Assembly (NCBI GenBank): GCA_025924815.1
Contig: JAICHQ010000029.1
Span: 1 to 34,699 of the forward strand
Reading direction: 5' to 3'
Length of the DNA: 34,699 nucleotides
Origin: Nocardioides sp.
GTDB taxonomy: Bacteria > Actinomycetota > Actinomycetes > Propionibacteriales > Nocardioidaceae
The position numbers and the translations under genes were made by a program. How positions within the stretch are numbered: position 1 is the stretch's first letter; every line of letters begins with the position of its first letter. The notes beneath the pieces are model-generated. The model did no database searches and was not told the DNA's origin. It saw nothing but the letters and a program-made list of their open reading frames with translations. Below, piece by piece: positions 8,100 through 15,287 of this stretch.

Positions 8100-9307
8100 G
8101 TCCCCCTCCTCACGGCGGCGCCCACGACGTGGGCGAGGTCGGTGACGAAGGGGCGCGGGTCCCGTGCCGACCAGATCGCATGGGTGCGCGGACCACGCAG
8201 CGAGGACAGCCACTCCCGAGGTGTGAGCTCGCCGCGACGGATGCCCACGACGGCCGCCTGCACGTCGCGCCGCAGGTCGAGCCACGTGGTCCCGACGTAC
8301 CGCTGGGTCCTCTCGGTGGGCAGCGGGAGTCCCGCTGCGTCGCAGTACGCCGTGTACACGAGCTCGACGCCGCCGCCCTCGGCGATCGCGGAGCGGCCGG
8401 TCGGACGGCCGACGTTGGGCTCGATGATGGCCATGGCCCCGGTGCCCGAGTCGCGCTTCATCTCGAGGTAGGCCAGGCCGTGGAACCCCACCGAGCCGAA
8501 CACCCGGAGAGTCTCCTCGAGCACCTCGTCGTTGCGGCACTCCTCACCGGAGGCACTCGTGCCGACCTGTGGCGGCCACTGACGCAGCTTGCGCGCCACG
8601 AAGGTGACCAGCGGCGTGCCGGTGGCGTCGAAGTAGGCGTTGCAGGAGAAGAGCCCGTCCTCCGGGCCCTCCACCCACTCCTGGGCGAGCAGGACCGGCG
8701 CCCAGCCGGCGACCCGGTCGTAGACCTCCAGCAGCTGCTCGGGGCCGCTGACGCGGATCCCCTTCGCCGTGGTGTGGGCGAGCCAGTCCTCGGCCTTGAC
8801 CGGCGGCTTCACCACCGCCGGCCACGACAGCACCTCCGCCGCCTTCTCGGCGTCCGCCCGGCTGCGCAGCACCTCGGTGCGCGGCGCCGCGAGACCGTGC
8901 ATCCTGGCATGGTCGGCGAACCGCACCTTGTCCATCAGCAGGTCGACGCCGTCGTGGTCGCTCAGCGGCAGCCGATAGCGGTCCAGGAGCTGGTCGCGGT
9001 GCAGGGACAGTGACCAGACCGCGCCGTCGGTGCACGGCACGAGCACCGCAGGCTCCGGACCTAGGCGCCGCGCCAGATGACGCAGTGTGTCGATCAGGGC
9101 GGTCCCCGACAGCCGCGACTCGACCACGTCGACGCACGCGTTGGTACGCGCGCCGAAGTGCCGTCGGTCGGCAGCCACGCCGTACACCTGCACCCCACGG
9201 TCGGCGAGGATTCGCGCCGTCTGTAGGCCGGTGATGTTGTCGAGCCCCACCACTACCGCAGCGGGCCCCTCACCTCTTGATCTGCGCCGGTGGTCAGGCC
9301 CCCTCAT
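8096..9307 (-). CDS. ATP-grasp carboxylate-amine ligase family protein
   Basis: 403 residues. An N-terminal Rossmann-like pre-ATP-grasp region (AAVVVGLDNITGLQTARIL) is followed by the ATP-grasp core: PAVVKPP with Lys167, a Glu in LLAQEWVEG (Glu210), and the metal-binding E-x-N in MAIIEPNVGR (Glu296, Asn298), preceded by Glu282 in AYLEMKR. The family joins a carboxylate to an amine (or another nucleophile) through an acyl phosphate. A GGAGGAGG ribosome site lies just before ATG 9307. The start overlaps the end of the PEP mutase-like gene by 14 bases and the end overlaps the beta-helix gene by 4. The tight coupling suggests its substrate is the product of the mutase/dehydrogenase pair, for example phosphonolactate; this is inference. 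Confidence 0.82.
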   Translation of the reverse strand: MRGPDHRRRSRGEGPAAVVVGLDNITGLQTARILADRGVQVYGVAADRRHFGARTNACVDVVESRLSGTALIDTLRHLARRLGPEPAVLVPCTDGAVWSLSLHRDQLLDRYRLPLSDHDGVDLLMDKVRFADHARMHGLAAPRTEVLRSRADAEKAAEVLSWPAVVKPPVKAEDWLAHTTAKGIRVSGPEQLLEVYDRVAGWAPVLLAQEWVEGPEDGLFSCNAYFDATGTPLVTFVARKLRQWPPQVGTSASGEECRNDEVLEETLRVFGSVGFHGLAYLEMKRDSGTGAMAIIEPNVGRPTGRSAIAEGGGVELVYTAYCDAAGLPLPTERTQRYVGTTWLDLRRDVQAAVVGIRRGELTPREWLSSLRGPRTHAIWSARDPRPFVTDLAHVVGAAVRRGT

Positions 9308-10223
9308 CCGCCTCCTCCGCCTGAATCGTCTCGGTGGTGAGCACCAGGTCGAAGACGTGGTTCACCGAGGCGATGGTGGGGTCGGCCGCGGCGGGCTTGC
9401 GCTCCTTCTCGAGGATCTCCAGCGTGTCCTCCATCGCCTTCACCGCTGCGCGCATCGGCTGGTTGGCCAGGATCACCATCGAGAAGCCCTTCTCGTGCAG
9501 CTCGTCGGCGGTGTAGTCGGGGAACAGCGTCGGCACTGCCACGAGCGGTGTCGTGATGCCCGTCGAGTGCCATGCGTCGAGGAAGCCGGTGATCTCGGTG
9601 AGCGTCTTGTCCTTGCTGTGGATCAAGATCGCGTCGGCACCCGCGTCGGCGTACGCCGTGGCCCGGTCGATCGCTGCCTCCACGCCGTGCCCGGCGATCA
9701 GTGCTTCCACCCGCGCGATCACCACGAACGCCTCGGAGTCCTTGCCCTCCACCGCGGCCTTGAGCCGACGCGCCTGCTCCTTCGTCGCGATGAGGTCGCG
9801 CTTGGACTGGCCCTGGTAGAGGCTGTTGCGCTTGGGGAACAGGTTGTCCTCGATGCACACGGCGGCCACGCCGGCCCGGTCGAACTCCACGGCCGTGCGG
9901 ACCACGTTGCTGAAGCCGCCGAATCCGTTGTCACAGTCGACGACGACCGGCAGATCGGTGACTCCCTCGATCGTGCGGGTCACGGCGAGGGTCTCGGTCA
10001 TCGTCACCAGGTTGAGGTCGGGCAGGCCGTAGGCCATCGCCGAGACTCCGAACCCGCTCACCCACACGGCGTCGAAGTCGTAGTGACCGATCAGGCGAGC
10101 GCTCATCGCGTCGTGGGCACCGACCGCCACCACCGGGGTGTCACCCTGCAGGCCGGACCGAAGCCGCATCCGCTTCGCGTCGGCGCGGCTCAGGCGCGGC
10201 TGGTCAAAGGACATGTTCACCAT
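9294..10223 (-). CDS. Phosphoenolpyruvate mutase homologue (isocitrate lyase superfamily)
   Basis: About 309 residues from the ATG at 10223, which has AGGAG seven bases upstream. The order of motifs matches PEP mutase, which makes phosphonopyruvate from PEP, the entry step of nearly all C-P bond biosynthesis. I see Asp69 in GLPDLN, Asp96 and Asp98 in VVVDCDNGFGG, the gating loop EDNLFPKRNS (Glu125, Lys131, Asn133, Ser134), Arg171 in IARVEALIAGHG, and HSKDK further on. These positions correspond to the catalytic set of the Mytilus enzyme. The loop signature is usually E-D-K-x5-N-S; here the third residue is Asn127. The Asn in K-R-N-S argues against phosphonopyruvate hydrolase, which has Thr there. 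It overlaps the dehydrogenase gene by 20 bases and the ATP-grasp gene by 14. Other C-C lyases of the family remain possible but fit less well. Confidence 0.82.
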   Translation of the reverse strand: MVNMSFDQPRLSRADAKRMRLRSGLQGDTPVVAVGAHDAMSARLIGHYDFDAVWVSGFGVSAMAYGLPDLNLVTMTETLAVTRTIEGVTDLPVVVDCDNGFGGFSNVVRTAVEFDRAGVAAVCIEDNLFPKRNSLYQGQSKRDLIATKEQARRLKAAVEGKDSEAFVVIARVEALIAGHGVEAAIDRATAYADAGADAILIHSKDKTLTEITGFLDAWHSTGITTPLVAVPTLFPDYTADELHEKGFSMVILANQPMRAAVKAMEDTLEILEKERKPAAADPTIASVNHVFDLVLTTETIQAEEADEGA

Positions 10224-11166
10224 CTCGGATCTCCTCGTCGAGCTTTCCGTTGTCATAGGCCTGCACCAGCTCGACGATGCGCTCGCCGATCAGATGCTGA
10301 GAATCCACCGCCATGGCCCCGATGTGCGGCGTGAGGACGACGTTGTCCAGGTCGGCGAAGCGGGACCGGGTCCCCTCCCCCTCGGTCTCGTGCACGTCGA
10401 GGGCCGCTCCGGCGACGGTGTCACCGCGGGTCAGCGCCTCGAGCAGGGCGGCCTCATCCACCACGCCGCCCCGGGCGACGTTGACCAGGAGGGAGCCGGG
10501 CTTCATCCGAGCCAAGGCGTCCGTCCCGATCAGGTGTCGCGTGGACTCGTCGAGCGGCGTGTGCAGGCACAGGAAGTCGGACGTGGTGAGCACCTCGTCG
10601 AAGTCGGTGAGGCGTACGCCGCGGCCGAGCAGCTGCTGCGCGATCGTGTCGTTGGGGTTGGCCACACAGCCGATCGCGTGCATGCCCCAGGCGGCGCCCA
10701 TCTGACCCACCAGGCCGCCGATGTTGCCGGCGCCGACGATGCCGAGGGTCTTGCCGTGCAGCAAGGGGCCGCCCAGCATCGGCTTGGGCCAGTGACCCTC
10801 TCGAAGCCGGCGGTCGGCGACCGTGACCTTCCGGGCCAGCGAGAGCAGCAGCGCGAAGGTGAACTCTGCGACCGGTGGCGCCGACATCCCCGGGATCTTC
10901 ACGACCCGCAAACCCTGGGTGCGCGCCTGGTCGAGGTCGATGTTGTCGAGGCCGGCACCGGCACGGACCAGCAGACGGAGTCCCGGAGCGGCCGCCAGGA
11001 CGTCGGCGGAGAGCATCACGCCGCTGCGCACGACGACGGCGTCCCGGTCGGCGATCGCCTCCTTGAGCGCCTCCGGCGTCGCTGCGGCGGGCCGTACCAC
11101 GTCGTAGGACTCGGAGAGGACCTCGACGGTGCCGGGGTCGATCGGACTGGCCAGCAGGATCTTCAC
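10204..11166 (-). CDS. D-2-hydroxyacid dehydrogenase, SerA-like short form
   Basis: About 320 residues from the GTG at 11166, whose GTGA overlaps the preceding stop. It has the NAD-binding G-A-G-N-I-G (145-150) and the catalytic triad: Arg232 in NVARGG, Glu260 in DVHETEG and His281 in LTPHIG. It lacks the C-terminal ACT/ASB domains of most actinobacterial phosphoglycerate dehydrogenases, so a role in serine synthesis is less likely. The enzyme interconverts a 2-oxoacid and a D-2-hydroxyacid. Lying between the P-loop kinase and the PEP mutase, it could reduce phosphonopyruvate, a close analogue of 3-phosphohydroxypyruvate, to phosphonolactate. That would pull the unfavourable mutase equilibrium forward. 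This substrate is inference. Confidence 0.85.
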   Translation of the reverse strand: MKILLASPIDPGTVEVLSESYDVVRPAAATPEALKEAIADRDAVVVRSGVMLSADVLAAAPGLRLLVRAGAGLDNIDLDQARTQGLRVVKIPGMSAPPVAEFTFALLLSLARKVTVADRRLREGHWPKPMLGGPLLHGKTLGIVGAGNIGGLVGQMGAAWGMHAIGCVANPNDTIAQQLLGRGVRLTDFDEVLTTSDFLCLHTPLDESTRHLIGTDALARMKPGSLLVNVARGGVVDEAALLEALTRGDTVAGAALDVHETEGEGTRSRFADLDNVVLTPHIGAMAVDSQHLIGERIVELVQAYDNGKLDEEIRDGEHVL

Positions 11167-11861
11167 GCGTTCTTCGCCTTCCAGGTGGACTCGATGGCCG
11201 TCACGACCTCGGACACCGCTGCGTCGAGCGGACGGTCGACGTCGACGACCACGAACTGAGGAACCAGCGGTGCCAGCTCCAGATACTGCTGTCTGCGGCG
11301 CTCGAGCCAGGCCACCGTCGCCTCGGGCTTGCGGGCGTGGAGCACCTCGGCCGGGGCGTCGAGCATGATCACCAGGTCGGGCCGGGGGTAGATCCGCCGG
11401 AGCATCCACCCGTGCAGCCGCTGGGCGGGGCCACGACGGCCGGCCGAGTCGACATCGGCGTGGTAGTAGTCGAGGAAGAAGTGGCGATCGAACACGACGA
11501 TCCGTCCACGCAAGCCCTGGCCCAGCGCGAGCAGCTGCCGGAACCACTCCTCGGTCATCCAGACGGCCATCCGCGCGCTGCTTCGCAGCGCGGAGCGGCG
11601 ACCGGCCGGCGCGGTGCGGTCGTCGTCCTCGACGTCACGGAGACTGCTCGCCACCAGGTCCGGCCGGCCTCCGCGCGCTCGCTTCGCCGCGAGGAGCAGA
11701 CGCGTGGTCGGGAGCATGACGGAGCTGGCCTCCAGGTTGACTCCCATGTAGATCGTCGTCACGGGTGCCGGAAGGGCGGCCTGCCGCAGGCGAGCGCTGA
11801 TGGTGCTCTTGCCTGCCCCGTCGGGTCCGACGAGGGCGACGCTGAGACGTGGCCGAGCCAA
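11163..11861 (-). CDS. Thymidylate-kinase-like P-loop protein
   Basis: 232 residues. Walker A is GPDGAGKST (12-20); VVFDRHFFLDYYHADV has the D-R-x3-D of the dTMP kinase group, and a basic lid-like segment ARKPEATVAWLERRRQQY follows PDLVIMLDAP. The start is a TTG at 11861, supported by AAGGGGG six bases upstream and by the hydrophobic beta strand right after it; no in-frame ATG/GTG is available. Relatives in polysaccharide loci are usually of unknown substrate. It heads a run of five genes with overlapping ends (4, 20, 14 and 4 bases), so it probably phosphorylates or activates an intermediate of that pathway rather than dTMP. Confidence 0.78.
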   Translation of the reverse strand: MARPRLSVALVGPDGAGKSTISARLRQAALPAPVTTIYMGVNLEASSVMLPTTRLLLAAKRARGGRPDLVASSLRDVEDDDRTAPAGRRSALRSSARMAVWMTEEWFRQLLALGQGLRGRIVVFDRHFFLDYYHADVDSAGRRGPAQRLHGWMLRRIYPRPDLVIMLDAPAEVLHARKPEATVAWLERRRQQYLELAPLVPQFVVVDVDRPLDAAVSEVVTAIESTWKAKNA

Positions 11862-11891
11862 TGGCTTCCCCCTTTGCCATCTGCGAGGGCC

Positions 11892-11897
11892 AGCGTA
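11892..11897 (-). promoter_or_regulatory. Possible -10 box for the five-gene unit
   Basis: TACGCT on the minus strand lies in the 89-base gap before the TTG start at 11861. It would give a leader of about 25 bases carrying the AAGGGGG ribosome site. There is no good -35 box, so this is tentative. Read-through from the HprK-like gene is the alternative. Confidence 0.3.
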
Positions 11898-11950
11898 GTG
11901 GGCCTTTACCCGGATCCGGTCGGGTCGAAGGTTAAGAGATGCTCAGTTCA

Positions 11951-13072
11951 TCAATTCGCGGTACGGGCCCGTCGGGCGGCGTCCAGGACGGCTCGCCCCA
12001 GCTCATGGACGTCGCACGGATGCGGGTGCGTGACCTTTGCGGACGGCACGTGGTCGAGCCGCTCGGCGAGGAGGCGCGACTCGAGGTCGCCGGCCGACTC
12101 GAGCAGCGGGGAGGACCGATCGGGGAAGGCGTAGCGGAACTGCCGGTAGTGCACCATGAGGGGTGCCCGCTCCTCGGCCAGTGACGCGGCCATCCGACGA
12201 GCGATCTCACCGGGCTCGGCGTGGTGGATCACGGTGGCCGGTGCCTCGTGGCTCAACACCAGCACGACCGCGTCGAGCCGAGCGCTGGGCACGATTCCGT
12301 CGGCACCGAAGAGGTCGACGGGGGGCACCTGCAGGTAGGCCTGCCGACCCAGGGCGGGAGCGACCCGTCGCACCGGGCCGGCCGCCCGCCCACCGTGATC
12401 GGCCACCGAGTCGGCGACCCGCGACACGGTCGACCACATCCGCAGCCGTCGTCGTTCGGCCGGCGTACGGGAGGCCAGCAGGTCGGGCCGCTGGGCGAGC
12501 TGCCAGGCCCACAGCCGGATCGGCTCCGGCAGCCCGAGCATCCGCCCGTCGGGCGGCAGATGGACCCACTCGTCGCCGACATAGCGGGCCCCGTGGCGGG
12601 TCGCCGCGAGGAGGGTCTCGGTCTTGCCGCCCTTGGACCATCCGGTGACCAGGATCCCGTCACCGTCGACCTCGAGCGCGGTCGCGTGCAGCGGCAGCAC
12701 CTCGCGGGTGAGCAGGACGAGGTTGACAACCGCCAGGAGGTGGGGCACCGCCGGGATGTCGCGCTCGCAGACGATCTCGGCGCCCTGCCCGAGCCGGTCG
12801 AACGGAAGCTTCGTGCGCCGGGTGCTGCCGCCCTTCGCCTGCAACAGGTAGAAGGAGTCGTCGTCGTACCCGCTCTCCCCGACGCCGACCAGGGTCAGTG
12901 GTGAGGGTGCGAGCCGGTCGACGAAGCGGACGGTCAGGTCCGGCTCACGGTCGAGCGTGGTCTCCGGGTGGCCCAGCTGACGGCTCACCACGGCGATGTC
13001 CGTCGGTGCGCCGTCGACCACCCGCACACCGACGATCCCGTGCAGGTCGAAGTCGGCGCCCGACACGGCCAT
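11951..13072 (-). CDS. HPr-kinase-like P-loop protein
   Basis: About 373 residues. A less conserved N-terminal half is followed by LPLHATALEV and a P-loop GWSKGGKT (144-151), then GARYVGDEWV. This order (a conserved His, a Gly-rich Walker A ending in Lys-Thr-Glu and an Asp on the next strand) is that of the C-terminal HprK/P catalytic domain, although the sugar-transport partner HPr is not encoded here. The start ATG at 13072 shares one base with the stop of the upstream sulfotransferase (TGATG), so translation is probably coupled. HprK-like proteins recur in exopolysaccharide loci, with substrate unknown. It may phosphorylate a sugar, a peptide or a regulatory partner. Confidence 0.72.
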   Translation of the reverse strand: MAVSGADFDLHGIVGVRVVDGAPTDIAVVSRQLGHPETTLDREPDLTVRFVDRLAPSPLTLVGVGESGYDDDSFYLLQAKGGSTRRTKLPFDRLGQGAEIVCERDIPAVPHLLAVVNLVLLTREVLPLHATALEVDGDGILVTGWSKGGKTETLLAATRHGARYVGDEWVHLPPDGRMLGLPEPIRLWAWQLAQRPDLLASRTPAERRRLRMWSTVSRVADSVADHGGRAAGPVRRVAPALGRQAYLQVPPVDLFGADGIVPSARLDAVVLVLSHEAPATVIHHAEPGEIARRMAASLAEERAPLMVHYRQFRYAFPDRSSPLLESAGDLESRLLAERLDHVPSAKVTHPHPCDVHELGRAVLDAARRARTAN

Positions 13073-14139
13073 CAGCCCCGGCCCTCGTCTCGCAGCATCG
13101 CCCACGCGGCCCGCACCTCGTGCCAGGTCCGGCCGCGTTGCACCCTCCGCGCGGCCTCGGCGTACCGCACCGCCCGTCTGGACCTGATCCGATGCAGCGC
13201 CGCCTCCGCCTGGGCCAGGCGGCGGGCCAGCTCCTCGGGATCGGCGTCGAGCGCCAGCGGCGGACCCGGCGACGTCTGATCGAGCACCCCGGGCTGTTCC
13301 GCGCAGCGTTCAGCGAGCTCCTTGCCCGTGGCCGTCCACCGGTGGGTGCCGGCGGGGAACGGCCCGACCTCTGTCTGGGCGTACCCGAAGACCGCACCCA
13401 ATCGGGCGGCAGCCCCGAGGATGTCGCGCTGGGCAGGAGTGATCTCGTCGGTCCACCTCTCGGCGCGGGAGGCGTCGATCGGGTCCTGCGAGCTGGTGCT
13501 GCCGTCGGTCAGCTTGGGTGCCCCCTGAGCGCGTTGCACCTCGTGGTGGCGGAGCAGGGCCGGGTCGAACTCCTCGTCGATCGCGGCCACGAGCTCGCGC
13601 AGGACGTCCTCACTGTCGCTGACGAGGTCCTCGTAGCGGCACAGCGTGAACCGATCGCCGAGCTCTCCTGCGGCGAGGAGCATCTGCCGGTTGACGTCGC
13701 ACCAGTAGTCCACGGCCTCGTCGAAGGCGTAGTGGAACGAGCGGTGCAGCGACGCGGCGACCGCTCCGGGGTGACGGACGATGCCCACGAAGACGGCGTC
13801 GGGGAAGACCTGGCCCATCGCCTCCATGTGGGAGGTGTGGAAGGGGGTCTTGTCACCCCAGCGGGCCTTCCCCTGCGACCGAGCGTGCCGCTCGAACATC
13901 CCGCTGTAGAACTCGCGGAGCCGGGCGTCGAGCTCCTGCTCGGTCCAGCCGATCCGGCCGAACCACTCCGCCCCGTGCTTCCAGCCGGGGATGCGGCGCG
14001 CGGCGAGCAACGCTCCCATGAATCCCGTCTCGGCGCCGACCGCGATCCGCGGATGGCTGTCCAAGATGAGTCGCAGCATGGTGGAGCCCGACCGCATCGA
14101 GCCGACGATGAAGATCGGTGCCTCCTGCATGCGCGCCAT
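13072..14139 (-). CDS. Sulfotransferase family protein with C-terminal extension
   Basis: 355 residues. The PAPS loop is IFIVGSMRSGSTMLRLIL near the N-terminus, and the 3'-phosphate motif is GIVRHPGAVAASLHRS. Between them W-G-D-K-T-P matches the Sulfotransfer_3 type. After the catalytic domain, about 70 residues form a charged, Ala/Arg-rich tail (EELARRLAQAEAALHRIRSR) that looks helical or coiled-coil. Two start codons are possible, ATG 14139 and ATG 14130, and neither has a clear ribosome site. It is directly coupled to the HprK-like gene through a TGATG junction, suggesting that a phosphorylation and a sulfation step go together. The target is probably the glycan built by this locus. Confidence 0.83.
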   Translation of the reverse strand: MARMQEAPIFIVGSMRSGSTMLRLILDSHPRIAVGAETGFMGALLAARRIPGWKHGAEWFGRIGWTEQELDARLREFYSGMFERHARSQGKARWGDKTPFHTSHMEAMGQVFPDAVFVGIVRHPGAVAASLHRSFHYAFDEAVDYWCDVNRQMLLAAGELGDRFTLCRYEDLVSDSEDVLRELVAAIDEEFDPALLRHHEVQRAQGAPKLTDGSTSSQDPIDASRAERWTDEITPAQRDILGAAARLGAVFGYAQTEVGPFPAGTHRWTATGKELAERCAEQPGVLDQTSPGPPLALDADPEELARRLAQAEAALHRIRSRRAVRYAEAARRVQRGRTWHEVRAAWAMLRDEGRG

Positions 14140-14160
14140 TATGGACGCAGGGGGAAGCCT

Positions 14161-14181
14161 CCCGGGCGGAGTCGGCCCGGG
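14161..14181 (-). terminator. GC-rich hairpin after the exported-protein gene
   Basis: CCCGGGC (14161-14167) and GCCCGGG (14175-14181) form a perfect 7-bp stem with a 7-base loop. It sits between the stop at 14205 and the next minus-strand start at 14139. There is no U tract, as is common in actinobacteria, so it could be a terminator or attenuator. Confidence 0.4.
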
Positions 14182-14204
14182 ACTACGGCGTCAGGGCGAC
14201 GTGC

Positions 14205-15191
14205 TCATGGCCGGTAGCCACCCTTGACGAACACGAAGTCGCTCCACGGGATCCTCCGGAGCGAGTCCTTGTTCAAGATCCCGGACCAGTCGACGTTGGC
14301 CTGGAGCTTGAGGTTGTTGCCGGTACCCGAGTTGTCGCCGACCACCGCGCCGTACTTCTGCAGGGCGCGGGCGATCACGCGAGCCGCCGGGGACAGCTTC
14401 AGGGCGTCGAGATCGACGCTCGGCTTGAGCCGGATGACGGCACCTTCGGGGACGACTCCGGTCTTGCCCGACTCGGAGCCGGTCATCGGGAAGTAGGCGC
14501 TGCTGCCCTCGGGCGTCCGGTCGGCGGTCTCCCACCAGTAGACCTCGAGGCGGTGCCGGATCTTGCCGCGCAAGACCTCGCGCTTCGTGACGGCCTGCAC
14601 CGACGCGGGGACTCCACGGTGGCCGAAGTTCGCCTTGCGTCCGCCCGGGAGCCCGCCGGCGATCCCGTTGGACTGGTAGTGGTAGCGGGACATCCCGATC
14701 GCGGTCCAGTGACCGTTGGCGTAGCGCGCGCCCTGGAGGCCCACGACCTGGTCCGTGCTGCGGTCGATGATCACGATCGCGGCGTCATCGGCTGCCATCG
14801 GACGCGCTCTCGCCGGGATGTGCACCCGGATCGAGCGGCCGTTGGCGCTGACCGTGTTGAGCGGATCCGACGGGTGGGATCGGACGACGGGCATGCCCCA
14901 GTCGCCCAGCACGAGCTTGAGGTAGTTCTGGGTGTGTGCGGAGTTGAGCGAGTCCCGGATCCAGGCGGCACTGTGCGGACTCCGCGGCGCCTTGCCGAGC
15001 CTGGTGTTCCAGTAGCTCGTCGGCTGGAAGGGCCGCGTTCCGGTCACGACGGTGCGTTGGCTCAGGACCGCCTGGGTCGCGCCGTGCGCGGGAGGGTCGA
15101 GGGTCTGCGGAATGGTGGTGGCAGCGGCCACCAGTGCGGCGCTGGCGAGAAGAAGCATGAGGGCGCGCAGGCGCCCGTGGATCAAAGGCAT
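14205..15191 (-). CDS. Secreted protein of unknown function, paralogue of 1445-2581
   Basis: About 328 residues from the ATG at 15191, chosen because it opens a signal peptide (LRALMLLLASAALVAAATT) and has GAGGT upstream. Farther upstream in-frame starts would put charged residues before the signal. The mature part shares with the 1445-2581 protein a Y-W-N near residue 60, FPMTGSE, R-L-K-P-S-V-D-L, A-L-Q-K-Y-G and G-D-N-S-G, in the same order. I do not recognise a named family. Both copies lie in the polysaccharide locus and both have export signals, so a role on exported glycan is likely. It stands alone between a glycosyltransferase and a sulfotransferase, with a hairpin after it. Confidence 0.8.
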   Translation of the reverse strand: MPLIHGRLRALMLLLASAALVAAATTIPQTLDPPAHGATQAVLSQRTVVTGTRPFQPTSYWNTRLGKAPRSPHSAAWIRDSLNSAHTQNYLKLVLGDWGMPVVRSHPSDPLNTVSANGRSIRVHIPARARPMAADDAAIVIIDRSTDQVVGLQGARYANGHWTAIGMSRYHYQSNGIAGGLPGGRKANFGHRGVPASVQAVTKREVLRGKIRHRLEVYWWETADRTPEGSSAYFPMTGSESGKTGVVPEGAVIRLKPSVDLDALKLSPAARVIARALQKYGAVVGDNSGTGNNLKLQANVDWSGILNKDSLRRIPWSDFVFVKGGYRP

Positions 15192-15287
15192 CGGGGGACT
15201 TACCTCGGGGTCGGGGGCATCCTTCACCCAGGAGTAAGACAAAGGTCGCCGAGGATGGCAAGTCTGCGTGCGCCGGCCGGCCGGCCC

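Noticed and set aside
10204..11166. The dehydrogenase as housekeeping SerA
   Set aside because: It lacks ACT/ASB domains and is embedded between the P-loop kinase and PEP mutase genes, so a pathway-specific role is more likely.
11163..11861. Housekeeping thymidylate kinase
   Set aside because: It has the fold, but the lid and substrate segments differ and the gene lies in a polysaccharide locus with coupled genes.
15272..15286. GCCGGCCGGCCGGCC stretch after the GT4 gene as a terminator
   Set aside because: It is a simple GGCC repeat that can pair in many ways; no defined stem-loop stands out.
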